Assembly (NCBI RefSeq): GCF_004886325.1
Contig: NZ_QXFN01000001.1
Coordinates: 930,001-994,000 of the forward strand
Reading direction: 5' to 3'
Length of the DNA stretch: 64,000 bases
Origin: Cellulomonas telluris
GTDB taxonomy: Bacteria; Actinomycetota; Actinomycetes; Actinomycetales; Cellulomonadaceae
A program made the position numbers and the translations under genes. The notes under the pieces were generated by a model. That model was given only the letters and a program-made list of their open reading frames with translations, was not told where the DNA came from and made no database searches. Shown here piece by piece: positions 1-8,715 of this stretch; position 1 is the stretch's first letter; each line of letters starts with the position of its first letter.

Positions 1-1273
1 CGCCGGGGGACAGGCCGATCGGCGACACCGTCGGCTCCCCGAGGCCGCCGCCCGGCGCGCCGCCCGTCCTCCCCGGCGTGCCGCCCTCCGCCTCGGCGCG
101 CGCCTCGAGCAGGGCGCGCGGCAGCACCGGCTCGCGCCCGTCGGGGCTGCCGGGCCGGTAGCCGCCGTCGGCCTCGGCGCCGACGAGGCGGGCGCGCTCG
201 GCCGCGTACGCGGGGGACAGCAGCGCGTCGAGCGGGACGTCGCCCGAGTCGCCGTACCAGGCGTCCCGGTCGGCGAACGCGAGCTTGGCCGCCTCGGTCA
301 CGAGGTGGACGAGCTCCGTGGTCGGCCCGACGGCGACGAGGCCGTGCCGCTCGGCCGTGACGACCTCCCTGACCAGGTCCTCGACGCCGAGCGCGTCGAG
401 CAGGCGCAGCTGCTGCAGCAGCACCGGGCCCTGGCCCCACGCGGCCGTCTTGTGCACCTCGACGCCCGCGAACGGCACCGCCACCGTCGGCTCCTCGCTC
501 GCGCGCCACGCCGCCATGTCGTCGCCGCGCAGGAAGCCCGCGTGCGCGGACCCGGTCGCGTCGACGACGGGCGTGCCCGACACGAACGCGTCGACCGCCT
601 CGGCGACGAAGCCCTCGTAGAACGCGCGGCGCGCCGCCTCGATCTGCGCCTCCCGGTCCGGGCCGGCGGCCTGCGCCTCCGCGACGAGCCGCTCGAAGGT
701 CGCCGCGAGCGCGGGGTTGGCGAACCGGCTGCCGGCCTCGGGCGCGCCGCCGGCCGTCAGGTAGACCTCGGCGCTGGTCGGCCAGTGCTCGGTGAACATG
801 TCCGCGACCGTGGCGATCGTGCGGGCCGCGGCGGGCACCAGCGGGTACCCGTCGCGCGCGTACCCGATCGCCGGGGCCAGCACCTCGGCGAGCGTCATCG
901 TCCCGTGGCGCGCGAGCAGGTCGAGCCACGCGCCGAACGCGCCGGGCACGACCGCCGCGAGGTGGCCCGTGCCCGGGACGACGTCGACGCCCAGCGCCGC
1001 GAACGCCAGCGGCGTCGCCGCGGCCGGCGCGGTGCCCTGCCCGCACACGACGAACGTGCGCCCGTCGGAGGCCCGGTGGCCGATGACCGGCACGTCGCCG
1101 CCAGGGCCGTTGAGGTGCGGCTCGACCACGGACAGCGTGAAGCCGGCCGCGACGGCCGCGTCGAACGCGTTGCCGCCGGCCTCGAGCGTGCGCATGCCGA
1201 CCGCGCTCGCCAGCCAGTGCGTCGAGCCGACCATGCCGAAGGTGCCCGTCAGGACGGGTCGCGTCGTGAACAC
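1..1273 (-). CDS. gamma-glutamyltransferase family protein, 3' part cut by window edge
   Basis: This frame was read directly from the reverse strand and gives about 424 residues open to the left edge. It begins VFTTRPVLTGTFGMVGSTHW and continues with the family's early segment (ALEAGGNAFDAAVA type, LNGPGGD) and a middle segment with GQGPVLLQQLRLLD. That is the heavy chain of the Ntn-hydrolase gamma-glutamyltransferase family, which splits or transfers gamma-glutamyl groups of glutathione-like substrates. The window ends just before the point where the autoprocessing Thr of the light chain would be expected, so activity cannot be judged. The GTG at 1273 is chosen because the TRPVL.GT.GMV segment is conserved; an AGGA lies about 8 bases upstream. 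No signal peptide is seen, so it may be a cytoplasmic, gamma-glutamylpeptide-type member. Confidence 0.85.
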   Translation of the reverse strand, partial: MFTTRPVLTGTFGMVGSTHWLASAVGMRTLEAGGNAFDAAVAAGFTLSVVEPHLNGPGGDVPVIGHRASDGRTFVVCGQGTAPAAATPLAFAALGVDVVPGTGHLAAVVPGAFGAWLDLLARHGTMTLAEVLAPAIGYARDGYPLVPAAARTIATVADMFTEHWPTSAEVYLTAGGAPEAGSRFANPALAATFERLVAEAQAAGPDREAQIEAARRAFYEGFVAEAVDAFVSGTPVVDATGSAHAGFLRGDDMAAWRASEEPTVAVPFAGVEVHKTAAWGQGPVLLQQLRLLDALGVEDLVREVVTAERHGLVAVGPTTELVHLVTEAAKLAFADRDAWYGDSGDVPLDALLSPAYAAERARLVGAEADGGYRPGSPDGREPVLPRALLEARAEAEGGTPGRTGGAPGGGLGEPTVSPIGLSPG

Positions 1274-1358
1274 CGGTCGATCCTGCGACGCGGGGGCGCG
1301 GACGGCCAAACGGGCGGCGGGTCCGGGGCGGCGTCGCCGACGGGTCCGGACGTCCCGG

Positions 1359-1892
1359 TCAGGCCGGCGCGGACGGGCCGTCGAGCGGCTTCTGCAGGAG
1401 CACGGCGCGGAACGTCGCGAAGTCGCGGTGCCCGACGGCCGTGAACCCGTACGCCTCGTAGTAGGCGCGCAGGGCGGGGTTCGTGTCCCGGCAGTCCAGG
1501 CGGAACAGGCCGACGCCGGCGTCGCGGCCGCGCTCGGCGGCCCAGTCCAGGAGCGCGCGCCCCAGGCCCGACCCCCGGCGGGACCGGGCGCTCATCAGCC
1601 CGTGCACGTACACGGCCGGCGCGTCGTCGTCGCCCCAGAACTCCGGGTCCGACCACAGCAGCCGCAGCGTCCCGACGACCTCGCCCGGGGCGCCGCGCAC
1701 GACGTGCCACTCGCCGGCGGCGAGCTGCGCCTCCACGCGCTCGCGTGGCAGCGACCCGCGCGGCCACTGGACGACGCCCGCCCGCGCCATCCAGTCCTCG
1801 AGGGAGGTGCGCAGCGCGAGGATCGCGTCCACGTCGTCCGGCCCTGCGGGCTCGACGGCCGCGTCCGTGCGCGGGCCCGTGCCGGTGCTCAC
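1359..1892 (-). CDS. GNAT-family N-acetyltransferase
   Basis: A 177-residue single-domain protein. The acetyl-CoA pyrophosphate-binding motif A is visible as RRGSGLGRALLDWA, preceded by the beta-strand VYVHGLMSAR and followed by the typical tail RAYYEAYGFTAVG. It therefore transfers an acetyl group from acetyl-CoA to an unknown amine. The GTG start overlaps the TGA of trmL (GTGA), so the two genes are translationally coupled. The only in-frame ATG upstream would run far into trmL. The substrate cannot be told from sequence. Confidence 0.88.
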   Translation of the reverse strand: MSTGTGPRTDAAVEPAGPDDVDAILALRTSLEDWMARAGVVQWPRGSLPRERVEAQLAAGEWHVVRGAPGEVVGTLRLLWSDPEFWGDDDAPAVYVHGLMSARSRRGSGLGRALLDWAAERGRDAGVGLFRLDCRDTNPALRAYYEAYGFTAVGHRDFATFRAVLLQKPLDGPSAPA

Positions 1893-2353
1893 TGCCCGCC
1901 CGGGAAGCCGAGGACGCGCCACGCCTCGTAGGTGGCGACCGCGGCCGCGTTGGACAGGTTCATCGACCGCCGGCCCGGGAGCATCGGGATGCGCACCCGG
2001 TCGGTGACGCGCGGGTGGTCGACGACCTCGTCGGGGAGCCCGACCGGCTCCGGCCCGAACAGCAGGACGTCGCCGTCGCGCCAGTCGACGTCCGTGTGCC
2101 AGCGCTCCGACCGCGTGGTGAACGCGAACACGCGCGCCTCGGGCAGCGCCGTGAGCAGCGCGCCGAGGTGCGGGTGCACGACCACGTGCGCGAGGTCGTG
2201 GTAGTCCAGGCCCGCCCGGCGCAGCCGCGCCTCGGACAGCTCGAAGCCCAGCGGCTCGACGAGGTGCAGGGTCGCGCCCGTGCCGGCGCACATGCGGATC
2301 GCGTTGCCCGTGTTGCCGGGGATCCGCGGCTCGAACAGGGCGACGTGCAGCAC
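1889..2353 (-). CDS. trmL: tRNA (cytidine/uridine-2'-O-)-methyltransferase TrmL
   Basis: A 154-residue SPOUT (SpoU) enzyme of the TrmL/YibK type, which methylates the ribose 2'-OH of the wobble base (position 34) of tRNA-Leu isoacceptors using S-adenosylmethionine. It has the family start (LHVALFEPRIPGNTGNAIRM), the motif LLFGPEPVGLPDEV, and the trefoil-knot segment IPMLPGRRSMNLSNAAAVA that binds the cofactor. Length is normal for this minimal family, which lacks an extra RNA-binding domain. It is the first gene of a two-gene unit with the downstream acetyltransferase. Confidence 0.95.
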   Translation of the reverse strand: MLHVALFEPRIPGNTGNAIRMCAGTGATLHLVEPLGFELSEARLRRAGLDYHDLAHVVVHPHLGALLTALPEARVFAFTTRSERWHTDVDWRDGDVLLFGPEPVGLPDEVVDHPRVTDRVRIPMLPGRRSMNLSNAAAVATYEAWRVLGFPGGQ

Positions 2354-2382
2354 GGGGACGATCCTCCCACCCGCCGCGCGGG

Positions 2383-3021
2383 TCAGCGGGCCGCGTCCGG
2401 CCGGGCGGCGTCCGGAGGGGCGGCGTCCGGCCGGTCGGCGTCCGGCCGGTCGGCGTCCAGCAGCGTGGCCGCGGCGCGGCGCGCGAGGGGGACGGGATCG
2501 GCCGGCTCACCGCGCAGCAGGCTCGCGAGGACGCCGTTGTAGAGCAGCAGGAGCGTCGCCGCGGTCCCGTCGGGGTCCGGGAGGCCGGCGTCCCGCGCCA
2601 GCGCCGCCAGGCGGCCGGTGACGAGGCGCGTGTCCTGCTCGACCAGCTCGAGGACCGGGTCCTGGCCGCCGTCTGCGGGCGCGGGCCGCTCGGACGCGGT
2701 CGCGAGGAAGCAGCACCACTGCGTGGGGGTGGCCGCGGCGCGGAACGTCGCCACGGCGTCGAACACCGCGAGCAGCCGGGCGCGGGGCGTGCCGGCCCGC
2801 GCGACGGCGGCATCCCAGTGGACGAGCCAGGCGTCGAGGCGGCGGCGCAGCACGTCGCGCAGGAGGGCGTCCTTGGAGCCGACGTGCTTGTAGAGCGTCA
2901 CGACCGCGACACCGGCCGCCGCGGCGACGGCGTCCACGCCGGTGACCGCGATGCCGTCGCGGAAGAACAGGCCCTCCGCGGCGTCGAGGATCCGCTCTCG
3001 GGTGTCGCCGGGTCGCCGCAC
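2383..3021 (-). CDS. TetR-family transcriptional regulator with repetitive C-terminal tail
   Basis: 212 residues. The N-terminus (RERILDAAEGLFFRDG, then a helix-turn-helix ending TLYKHVGSKDALL, residues about 8-52) is a classical TetR DNA-binding domain; the rest is a ligand-binding helical domain. The tail is low-complexity, with Asp-Ala-Asp/Ala-Arg-Pro units encoded by near-identical 15-base DNA repeats at about 2393-2456. The GTG at 3021 is forced because the HTH begins only eight residues in. It lies 21 bases from the divergent MFS gene, and two palindromes fill that gap, so it most likely represses the MFS pump and itself. The inducer is unknown. Confidence 0.92.
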   Translation of the reverse strand: MRRPGDTRERILDAAEGLFFRDGIAVTGVDAVAAAAGVAVVTLYKHVGSKDALLRDVLRRRLDAWLVHWDAAVARAGTPRARLLAVFDAVATFRAAATPTQWCCFLATASERPAPADGGQDPVLELVEQDTRLVTGRLAALARDAGLPDPDGTAATLLLLYNGVLASLLRGEPADPVPLARRAAATLLDADRPDADRPDAAPPDAARPDAAR

Positions 3022-3031
3022 AGCGCTAGCG

Positions 3032-3059
3032 TAACGGTCGTTATGGCGAAACGAGCGTT
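3032..3059. promoter_or_regulatory. tandem TetR operators overlapping the MFS start codon
   Basis: Two ten-base palindromes of the form AACGnnCGTT lie at 3033-3042 (AACGGTCGTT, extended by T/A to TAACGGTCGTTA at 3032-3043) and 3050-3059 (AACGAGCGTT). Their centres are 17 bp apart, a spacing common for pairs of TetR dimers. The MFS ATG at 3043 lies between them. They occupy the only space between the divergent tetR and MFS genes, so they are the probable operators. Binding is inferred, not shown. Confidence 0.75.
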
Positions 3060-4254
3060 ATACCCCGAGGCGGCGCCGCGGTCCCCGGCGCCCCGGCCCG
3101 TCGCGGGAGCGGCCGTCGCCCTCGCCGGGATGCTGCTGATCGCGGCGACGTACGGCATGGCCCGGTTCGGCGTCGGGCTCTCCGCACCCGCGCTCGAGGC
3201 CGAGCGGCCCGGGCTCGCCGGCGCGCTCGGCTGGGCCGGCGCCGTGCAGTTCACCGCCTACGCGGTCGCCGCGCTGGCCGTGGCCCGCGTGGTCGACCGG
3301 CGGCCGCGCGCCGGGCTCGCGCTCGCGGGGACCGCGGCGACGGTCGGCTGCCTCGGCGTGGCCGTCGCGACGGACCCGGCGGTGCTCCTCGTCGCGGTGG
3401 CCGTCGCGGGCACGGGCGGGGCCCTCGCGTCCCCGGCGCTCGTGCCCGTCGTCGACGCCGCGGTGCCGGAGCGGTCCCGCGCCGCGGCGCAGTCCGTGGT
3501 GAACACGGGGACCGCCGTCGGCGTGGTCGGTGCCGGCGCCGTCGCCGCCCTCGTCCCCGCGACCGCCACGGCGTGGGTCCTCATGGCCGTCCTCTGCGCC
3601 GCGACGGCCGGTGCCGCGTGGTGGGCGGCCCGGCGCGCCGCGAGGCGGCCCGCGCCCGAGGCCGGCGGCGCCGACGCGCCCGGGCAGGCACCCGCCCGCG
3701 CCGCCGCGCTCGTCGTCCCCGCGGTGGCGGCCGTCCTCGCCGGAGCCGGGTCGGCGATGGTGTGGTCGTTCGGCCCGCTCGTGCTCACCGGGTCGGGCGC
3801 CGTCCCGCACGAGCGCACGGGGTGGCTGTGGGTCGCGCTCGGCGTGGGCGGCGTCCTCGGGACGCTGACCGGTGCCCTCGTCCGCCGGGTGGGCCTGCGC
3901 GGCGGGTGGGCGGCGTGCGCGGGCGCCCTCGCCCTGGCGACCGCCGGCGTCGCCGGTGCGGTCGCGACCGGCGGCGCGACCCTCGCGCTCGCCGCCACGG
4001 CCCTCTTCGGCGCCGCGTACATGGCCGCGTCGGGCGTGCTGATCCTGTGGGCGCGCGAGGCCTGGCCCGGCCGCGGCGGCGCCGGCACGTCGGTGCTGTT
4101 CGTGGCCCTGGCCACCGGGCAGGCGGCCGGGTCGGCCGCGCTGGGTGCCGCCCGGGGCGGCGTGGACCCGGTCGTCCTCGCGGTCGCGGCGGCGGGTCTG
4201 TGCCTGGCCGGGGGAGCGGCCGGCCTCGTCCGGCCCCCGCGCGTGCGGCCCTGA
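3043..4254 (+). CDS. MFS transporter (drug/metabolite efflux type)
   Basis: 403 residues with about 12 hydrophobic segments. The first begins near residue 20 (PVAGAAVALAGMLLIAATYG), followed by the short cytoplasmic loop VARVVDRRPRAG after the second helix, and a central charged loop near residue 195 ([14 protein letters not shown]) separating two six-helix halves. This layout is typical of major facilitator exporters. The ATG at 3043 is the only possible start before the first membrane helix. No ribosome-binding site precedes it and only 21 bases separate it from tetR, so it is probably read from a leaderless or very short mRNA. Control by the adjacent TetR is very likely; the substrate is unknown. 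Confidence 0.88.
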   Translation: MAKRALYPEAAPRSPAPRPVAGAAVALAGMLLIAATYGMARFGVGLSAPALEAERPGLAGALGWAGAVQFTAYAVAALAVARVVDRRPRAGLALAGTAATVGCLGVAVATDPAVLLVAVAVAGTGGALASPALVPVVDAAVPERSRAAAQSVVNTGTAVGVVGAGAVAALVPATATAWVLMAVLCAATAGAAWWAARRAARRPAPEAGGADAPGQAPARAAALVVPAVAAVLAGAGSAMVWSFGPLVLTGSGAVPHERTGWLWVALGVGGVLGTLTGALVRRVGLRGGWAACAGALALATAGVAGAVATGGATLALAATALFGAAYMAASGVLILWAREAWPGRGGAGTSVLFVALATGQAAGSAALGAARGGVDPVVLAVAAAGLCLAGGAAGLVRPPRVRP

Positions 4255-4261
4255 CCCGCGG

Positions 4262-4888
4262 TCAGGACGCCGGCGGGTACCCCTGCCGCTTCAGCAGCCG
4301 CGCGAGGTGCGCCGTGTTCGCGGCGAGCGTCCGGGTGGTGGTCGTGACCGTCTCCGGGGTCTCGTCGAGGTCCTGGTAGTCCGCCGAGCCCATCGCCTCG
4401 CCCACCCAGTACGTGACCGCGGCGGCGGGGATCGTGAAGCCGACGTCGTTCAGCGCCTGGAACACCTCCGCGCTCACGTGGTGGGCGCCGTCCTCGTTGC
4501 CGACGACCGCGACCGCGGCCACCTTCCCGTAGGTGAGCAGGCGGCCCTCGTCGTCCTGCTCCGACAGCTCGGCGTCGAGGCGCTCCAGCGCCCGCTTCGT
4601 GACGCTGGACGGCTGGCCCATCCAGATCGGCGTGGCGACGACCAGGATGTCCGCCGCCAGCATCTTCTGCCGGATCGCCGGCCACGCGTCCCCCTCGCCC
4701 ATGTCCTTCTGCACACCCGGCCGCACGTCGTGGTCCACGACCCGCACGACCTCGCCGGTCACCCCGTGCTCGCCCAGGGCGGCCAGCACCTGCCGCCCCA
4801 GCAGCTCGGAGCTGGACGCGGTCGGCGAGGGGGTGAGCGTCCCGACGAGGACGAGGGCGGTCAGGTCCGGTGCGGAGGTCTCGGTCAT
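4262..4888 (-). CDS. NAD(P)H-dependent FMN reductase / flavodoxin-fold oxidoreductase
   Basis: 208 residues of the flavodoxin-like fold. Visible features are the first strand and phosphate loop (ALVLVGTLTPSPTASSSELL), the strand LVVATPIWMGQPSSVTKRAL that contacts FMN in this family, and the later VAAVAVVGNEDGAHH segment. Such proteins reduce FMN or quinones with NAD(P)H. It converges on the MFS gene with a gap of seven bases. Its start at 4888 is the ATG that opens the domain. A role in redox stress is possible but not shown by the sequence. Confidence 0.87.
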   Translation of the reverse strand: MTETSAPDLTALVLVGTLTPSPTASSSELLGRQVLAALGEHGVTGEVVRVVDHDVRPGVQKDMGEGDAWPAIRQKMLAADILVVATPIWMGQPSSVTKRALERLDAELSEQDDEGRLLTYGKVAAVAVVGNEDGAHHVSAEVFQALNDVGFTIPAAAVTYWVGEAMGSADYQDLDETPETVTTTTRTLAANTAHLARLLKRQGYPPAS

Positions 4889-5021
4889 GCGTCCACCCTG
4901 GGCCGACGGGGCGCGGCGCGCGACCGCTGCGGACGCCCGCCGGGGGGCGGGACCGCCGTCGGTGCGCGCTGCTAGCGTGCCGGGCGGCCGGTGACGTGAC
5001 GGGGCGTGCGACGGGGGACGG

Positions 5022-7478
5022 ATGGGCGACGACGTGGTGGACCGGGACGAGTCCCTCGGGCTGCGGCTCGACGCACCGGCGCAGATGTGGACCGACGCGT
5101 TCCCCGTCGGCAACGGGCGCCTCGGGGCGATGGTGCACGGCGGCACCGGCCGCGAACGGCTGCAGGTCAACGACGACACGTGCTGGTCCGGCGCCCCCGG
5201 CGCGCACGCGCTCGCTCCGCTCGCGGACCCTGAGGGACCGGCCGCGGTCCTCGCCGCCGCCCGGCGCGCGCTCGCCGACGGCGACGTCCCCGGCGCCGAG
5301 CGGCACGTCCGGCGCCTGCAGAGCGGGTACAGCGCGGCGAACCAGCCCCTCGTCGACGTGCTCCTCGAGCAGCCGGCCGCCGACGCCGCGGAGGGGTACC
5401 GCCGCGTCCTCGACCTCGCCGACGGCGTCGCGACGACCACGTGGACGGCCGGTGACGGCACCCGGTGGCGGCAGGACGTGCTCGTCAGCCACCCCGACGG
5501 CGCGCTGCTCCTGGACCGGTGCACCGACGCGGCCGACGGCACCGGCACGGCGCCCGCCGGTGCGACCGCGACCGTCGCCGTCACCTCCCCGCACCCGTGG
5601 GTCCGCCCGCCGGCGCCGCTGCCGGGCGGCGCGCCCGGCCTCGTCGCCCTCGTGCGGATGCCCGCGCGCGTCCTGCCCGACTACCTGGGCGTGCCCGACG
5701 CGATCTCCTACGACGGCCCCGGGGTGCTGGCGGCGGTCGCGCTCGCGGTCGTGGCCGACGGCGCGGCGGAGGTCGCCGACGGCGGTGTCCGCGTCGCCGG
5801 TGCCCGGCGCCTGCGGGTGCTGCTCACCACCGCGACCGACCACGTCGTGGCGGACGGCCGCCTGCACGGCGACGCCGACCGCGTCGTCGCGGACGCGCTC
5901 ACCGGGCTGGGGGCCGCGCTCGCGGACCTCGACGGGCTGCCGGGCCGGCACGTCGCGGACCACGCGTCCCTGATGGGGCGCGTCCACCTGGACCTGCGCG
6001 CACCCGTGCCGGACGCCCCGCTCGACGCGCGCCTCGTCGCGCACGCCCGCGGGCAGGCCGACCCGCACCTCGCGGTCCTGGCGTTCCAGTACGGCCGGTA
6101 CCTCACGGTCGCCGGCTCGCGGCCGGGCACGCTCCCGCTGCACCTGCAGGGCATCTGGAACCCGCACCGGCAGCCGCCGTGGAACGCGAACTACACGATC
6201 AACATCAACACCGAGATGAACTACTGGCCGACCCTCGTCGGCGACCTCGCGGAGTGCCACGAGCCGCTGCTGTCCTGGCTCGACCGGCTCGCGGTCGCGG
6301 GGGAGCGCACGGCGCGCGGGCTGTACGGCGCGCGCGGGTGGGTGGCGCACCACAACAGCGACCCGTGGTGCTTCACGGGGCCGGTCGGCGCCGGCGAGGA
6401 CAGCCCGAGCTGGTCGACGTGGCCGTTCGGCGGGGTCTGGCTCGCGCGGCACGTCGTCGACCACCACGACTGGACGGGCGACGACGACGCGCTGCGTCGG
6501 CACTGGCCGGTGGTCCGGGGCGCTGCGCTGTTCCTGCTGGACTGGCTCGTCGACCTCCCGGACGGCACGCTCGGCACCTCGCCCGCGACCAGCCCCGAGA
6601 ACCAGTACCTGCTCCCCGACGGCACGGTCGCGAGCGTCGGGGTCTCCACGACGTCGGACCTCGCGATGGCGCGCGACCTGCTCGAGCACGTGCGCCGGCT
6701 CGCGCCCGTGGCCGGCGACCGCGACGAGGACCTGCTCGCGTCCGTCGACGGGGCGCTCGACCGGCTGCCCACGGAGCGCGTCGCGCCCGACGGGCGGCTG
6801 GCGGAGTGGTCGTCGGACGTGCCCGACGCCGAGCCCGAGCACCGCCACCAGTCCCACCTGTACCGGGTGTTCCCGGGCACGTCGATCGACCCCGACGCGG
6901 CGCCCGCGCTCGCGGCGGCGGCCCGGCGGACGCTCGACGCCCGCGGCCCCGACTCCACCGGCTGGTCGCTGGCGTGGCGCCTGGCGCTGCGCGCACGGCT
7001 GCGCGACGTCGGCGGGGTGGCGGACCTCGTCGACGCCTTCCTGCACCCGGTCGACGACGACCTCGCCGCGGCGGTCGGCGCGGGCGGCGCCGACCCCGGC
7101 CGTCCCGCGCCCCGCCACGTCGGCGGCGTCTACCGGTCCCTGCTGTGCGCGCACCCGCCGTTCCAGGTGGACGGCAACCTCGGCTTCACCGCGGGTGTCG
7201 CGGAGGCGCTCGTGCAGGCGCACCGCCTCGGCGCCGACGGCGTCCGCGAGGTGCACCTGCTGCCGGCGCTGCCGGCGGCGTGGCCGGACGGGCGAGTCAC
7301 GGGTCTGCGGCTGCGCGGCGGCCTGCGGCTGGAGGAGCTCGTGTGGCGGGACGGGCGCGTGGTGCGCGCCGTGCTGCGGGCGGGCCGACGGACGGTCGTG
7401 GACGTGCGGACGGGGGCCGGCGCCGCGCGCCGCCAGGTCGTGCTGCCCGCGGGGGCGCCGGTCGCCGTCACACCCTGA
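5022..7478 (+). CDS. GH95 glycoside hydrolase (alpha-L-fucosidase / alpha-L-galactosidase family)
   Basis: 818 residues, the usual length for GH95. The N-terminal beta-domain begins PAQMWTDAFPVGNGRLGAMV. The (alpha/alpha)6 catalytic domain carries WNANYTININTEMNYW at about residues 387-402, which holds the two Asn residues that activate the catalytic water in this inverting family, and SPENQYL near residue 526 with the general acid Glu. The family removes alpha-1,2-L-fucose or L-galactose, for instance from xyloglucan side chains. There is no signal peptide, so it should act on imported oligosaccharides. A TAGCGT -10-like box lies at 4973-4978 and GGGGGACGG precedes the ATG. It converges with the LacI gene downstream. 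Confidence 0.93.
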   Translation: MGDDVVDRDESLGLRLDAPAQMWTDAFPVGNGRLGAMVHGGTGRERLQVNDDTCWSGAPGAHALAPLADPEGPAAVLAAARRALADGDVPGAERHVRRLQSGYSAANQPLVDVLLEQPAADAAEGYRRVLDLADGVATTTWTAGDGTRWRQDVLVSHPDGALLLDRCTDAADGTGTAPAGATATVAVTSPHPWVRPPAPLPGGAPGLVALVRMPARVLPDYLGVPDAISYDGPGVLAAVALAVVADGAAEVADGGVRVAGARRLRVLLTTATDHVVADGRLHGDADRVVADALTGLGAALADLDGLPGRHVADHASLMGRVHLDLRAPVPDAPLDARLVAHARGQADPHLAVLAFQYGRYLTVAGSRPGTLPLHLQGIWNPHRQPPWNANYTININTEMNYWPTLVGDLAECHEPLLSWLDRLAVAGERTARGLYGARGWVAHHNSDPWCFTGPVGAGEDSPSWSTWPFGGVWLARHVVDHHDWTGDDDALRRHWPVVRGAALFLLDWLVDLPDGTLGTSPATSPENQYLLPDGTVASVGVSTTSDLAMARDLLEHVRRLAPVAGDRDEDLLASVDGALDRLPTERVAPDGRLAEWSSDVPDAEPEHRHQSHLYRVFPGTSIDPDAAPALAAAARRTLDARGPDSTGWSLAWRLALRARLRDVGGVADLVDAFLHPVDDDLAAAVGAGGADPGRPAPRHVGGVYRSLLCAHPPFQVDGNLGFTAGVAEALVQAHRLGADGVREVHLLPALPAAWPDGRVTGLRLRGGLRLEELVWRDGRVVRAVLRAGRRTVVDVRTGAGAARRQVVLPAGAPVAVTP

Positions 7479-7508
7479 GCGGGCGCCCGGACGGGGGAGG
7501 GCCGGCCG

Positions 7509-8546
7509 TCAGTCGGCCCGGTACGGCGCGGACGACTCCCGCACGACGAGCTCGGTGGCGAGGTCGATCCGCAGGTTCGCGGGGTGCTCGCCGGCGGCGA
7601 GGCTGAGCAGCATCTGCGTCGCGGTGGCCGCCATCTCCCGCAGCGGCTGGCGCACGGTCGTCAGGGAGGGGCCGAGCCACTGGGCGAGCGGGATGTCGTC
7701 GTACCCGACGACCGACAGGTCGTCGGGGATGCTCAGGCCGAGCTCGCGGGCCGCCCGCATCACCCCGAGGGACTGGTAGTCCGAGCCGGCGAAGATCGCG
7801 GTCGGCCGGTCCGGGCGCGACAGCAGGTCGATGCCGTGCGTGTACCCGCCGAGGACGTGGAAGTCGCCCCACCGGGTGAGCGCGGGGTCGGGCCGGATCC
7901 CGGCCTCCTCGAGCGCGCTGCGGTAGCCGTCGACGCGGGCCCGGCTGCACAGCACGTCGGCGGGGCCGGCGATGACGCCGATCCGCCGGTGCCCGAGCGA
8001 GAGCAGGTGCCGCGTGGCGATGAGCCCGCCGTTCCAGTTGTTCGAGCCGACGGTGGGGACGCCGGCCGGCGGCTCGCCCCACGTGTCGACGACGACGAAC
8101 GGGATGGACCGGGACTCGAGCTGGTGGCGCTGGGTGACGTCGAGGGACGAGAGCACGAGCAGCACGCCGAGGGGGCGGCGGGCGAGGATGTCGTCGATGA
8201 GGTCCTGCTGCGGCCGGTGGGACCCGCCGAGCTCGGACAGCACGACGCCGACCCGCCGGGCGGACGCGGCGTCCTCGACGCCCTTGATGACCTCCTGCGC
8301 CCACGCGTTGTCGAGCTCGTGGAAGACGAGGTCGATGAGCGAGGGGTCCGTCGACGTGCGGGAGCGCCGCCGCTTGTAGCTGTGCTCCTCGAGGATCGCC
8401 TCGACGCGGGCGCGGGTCGCGGGGGCGACGTCGGCGCGCCCGTTGAGCACCTTGGACACGGTCGGGACGGAGACCCCGGCCAGTGCCGCCACGTCGGCGA
8501 TCGTGACGGCGCGGGCGGTGCCCGTCGGTTCGGTCGGTGCCGGCAC
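7509..8546 (-). CDS. LacI-family transcriptional regulator
   Basis: 345 residues from the GTG at 8546, chosen because GAAGGGGG lies 5-12 bases upstream; a GTG at 8564 is the alternative. Helix-turn-helix and hinge are clear (VTIADVAALAGVSVPTVSKV), followed by the periplasmic-binding-protein-like sensor domain (HRRIGVIAGP, IFAGSDYQSLGVM, DDLSVVGYDDIPLA, LTTVRQP). The regulator is divergent from the GH3-led operon and probably represses it, and itself, until an oligosaccharide or sugar binds. Candidate operators lie at 8578-8585 and 8681-8692. Confidence 0.94.
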   Translation of the reverse strand: MPAPTEPTGTARAVTIADVAALAGVSVPTVSKVLNGRADVAPATRARVEAILEEHSYKRRRSRTSTDPSLIDLVFHELDNAWAQEVIKGVEDAASARRVGVVLSELGGSHRPQQDLIDDILARRPLGVLLVLSSLDVTQRHQLESRSIPFVVVDTWGEPPAGVPTVGSNNWNGGLIATRHLLSLGHRRIGVIAGPADVLCSRARVDGYRSALEEAGIRPDPALTRWGDFHVLGGYTHGIDLLSRPDRPTAIFAGSDYQSLGVMRAARELGLSIPDDLSVVGYDDIPLAQWLGPSLTTVRQPLREMAATATQMLLSLAAGEHPANLRIDLATELVVRESSAPYRAD

Positions 8547-8577
8547 CGCGCCCCCTTCGTCCACGTCTGCGCAGCCG

Positions 8578-8585
8578 TTGCGCAA
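8578..8585. promoter_or_regulatory. candidate LacI operator in the regulator's own promoter
   Basis: TTGCGCAA is a perfect eight-base palindrome located just downstream of a TACGGT -10-like box (8602-8597, minus strand) of the lacI gene. Half-sites of this type with a central CG are typical of LacI-family operators. Autoregulation is an inference. Confidence 0.5.
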
Positions 8586-8669
8586 GTTTCGACAGGACCG
8601 TAGCACCCGGCCGTGCGGGAGGGCATCACCCGGTCGATTCCTCCCAAGGTCTCGGTTCGGTCACCGGTC

Positions 8670-8698
8670 TTGACTCCTGTGCAAACGCTTGCCTAAGT
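8670..8698 (+). promoter_or_regulatory. promoter of the GH3-led operon with LacI operator in the spacer
   Basis: TTGACT (8670-8675) and CTAAGT (8693-8698) are spaced 17 bp apart. Between them lies GCAAACGCTTGC (8681-8692), a near-palindrome with a central CG of the kind bound by LacI-family repressors. Occupation would block RNA polymerase. The start site is inferred, not mapped. Confidence 0.65.
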
Positions 8699-8715
8699 TG
8701 TCGGCCACAGCATTC

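Noticed and set aside
305-1931. Long plus-strand frames over the first 2 kb
   Set aside because: They are antisense to the gamma-glutamyltransferase and acetyltransferase genes, which carry family motifs.
3258-7256. A 1332-codon minus-strand frame opposite the MFS, oxidoreductase and GH95 genes
   Set aside because: It is Arg/Ala/Gly-rich shadow sequence with no domain signal, while the opposite strand encodes clear families.
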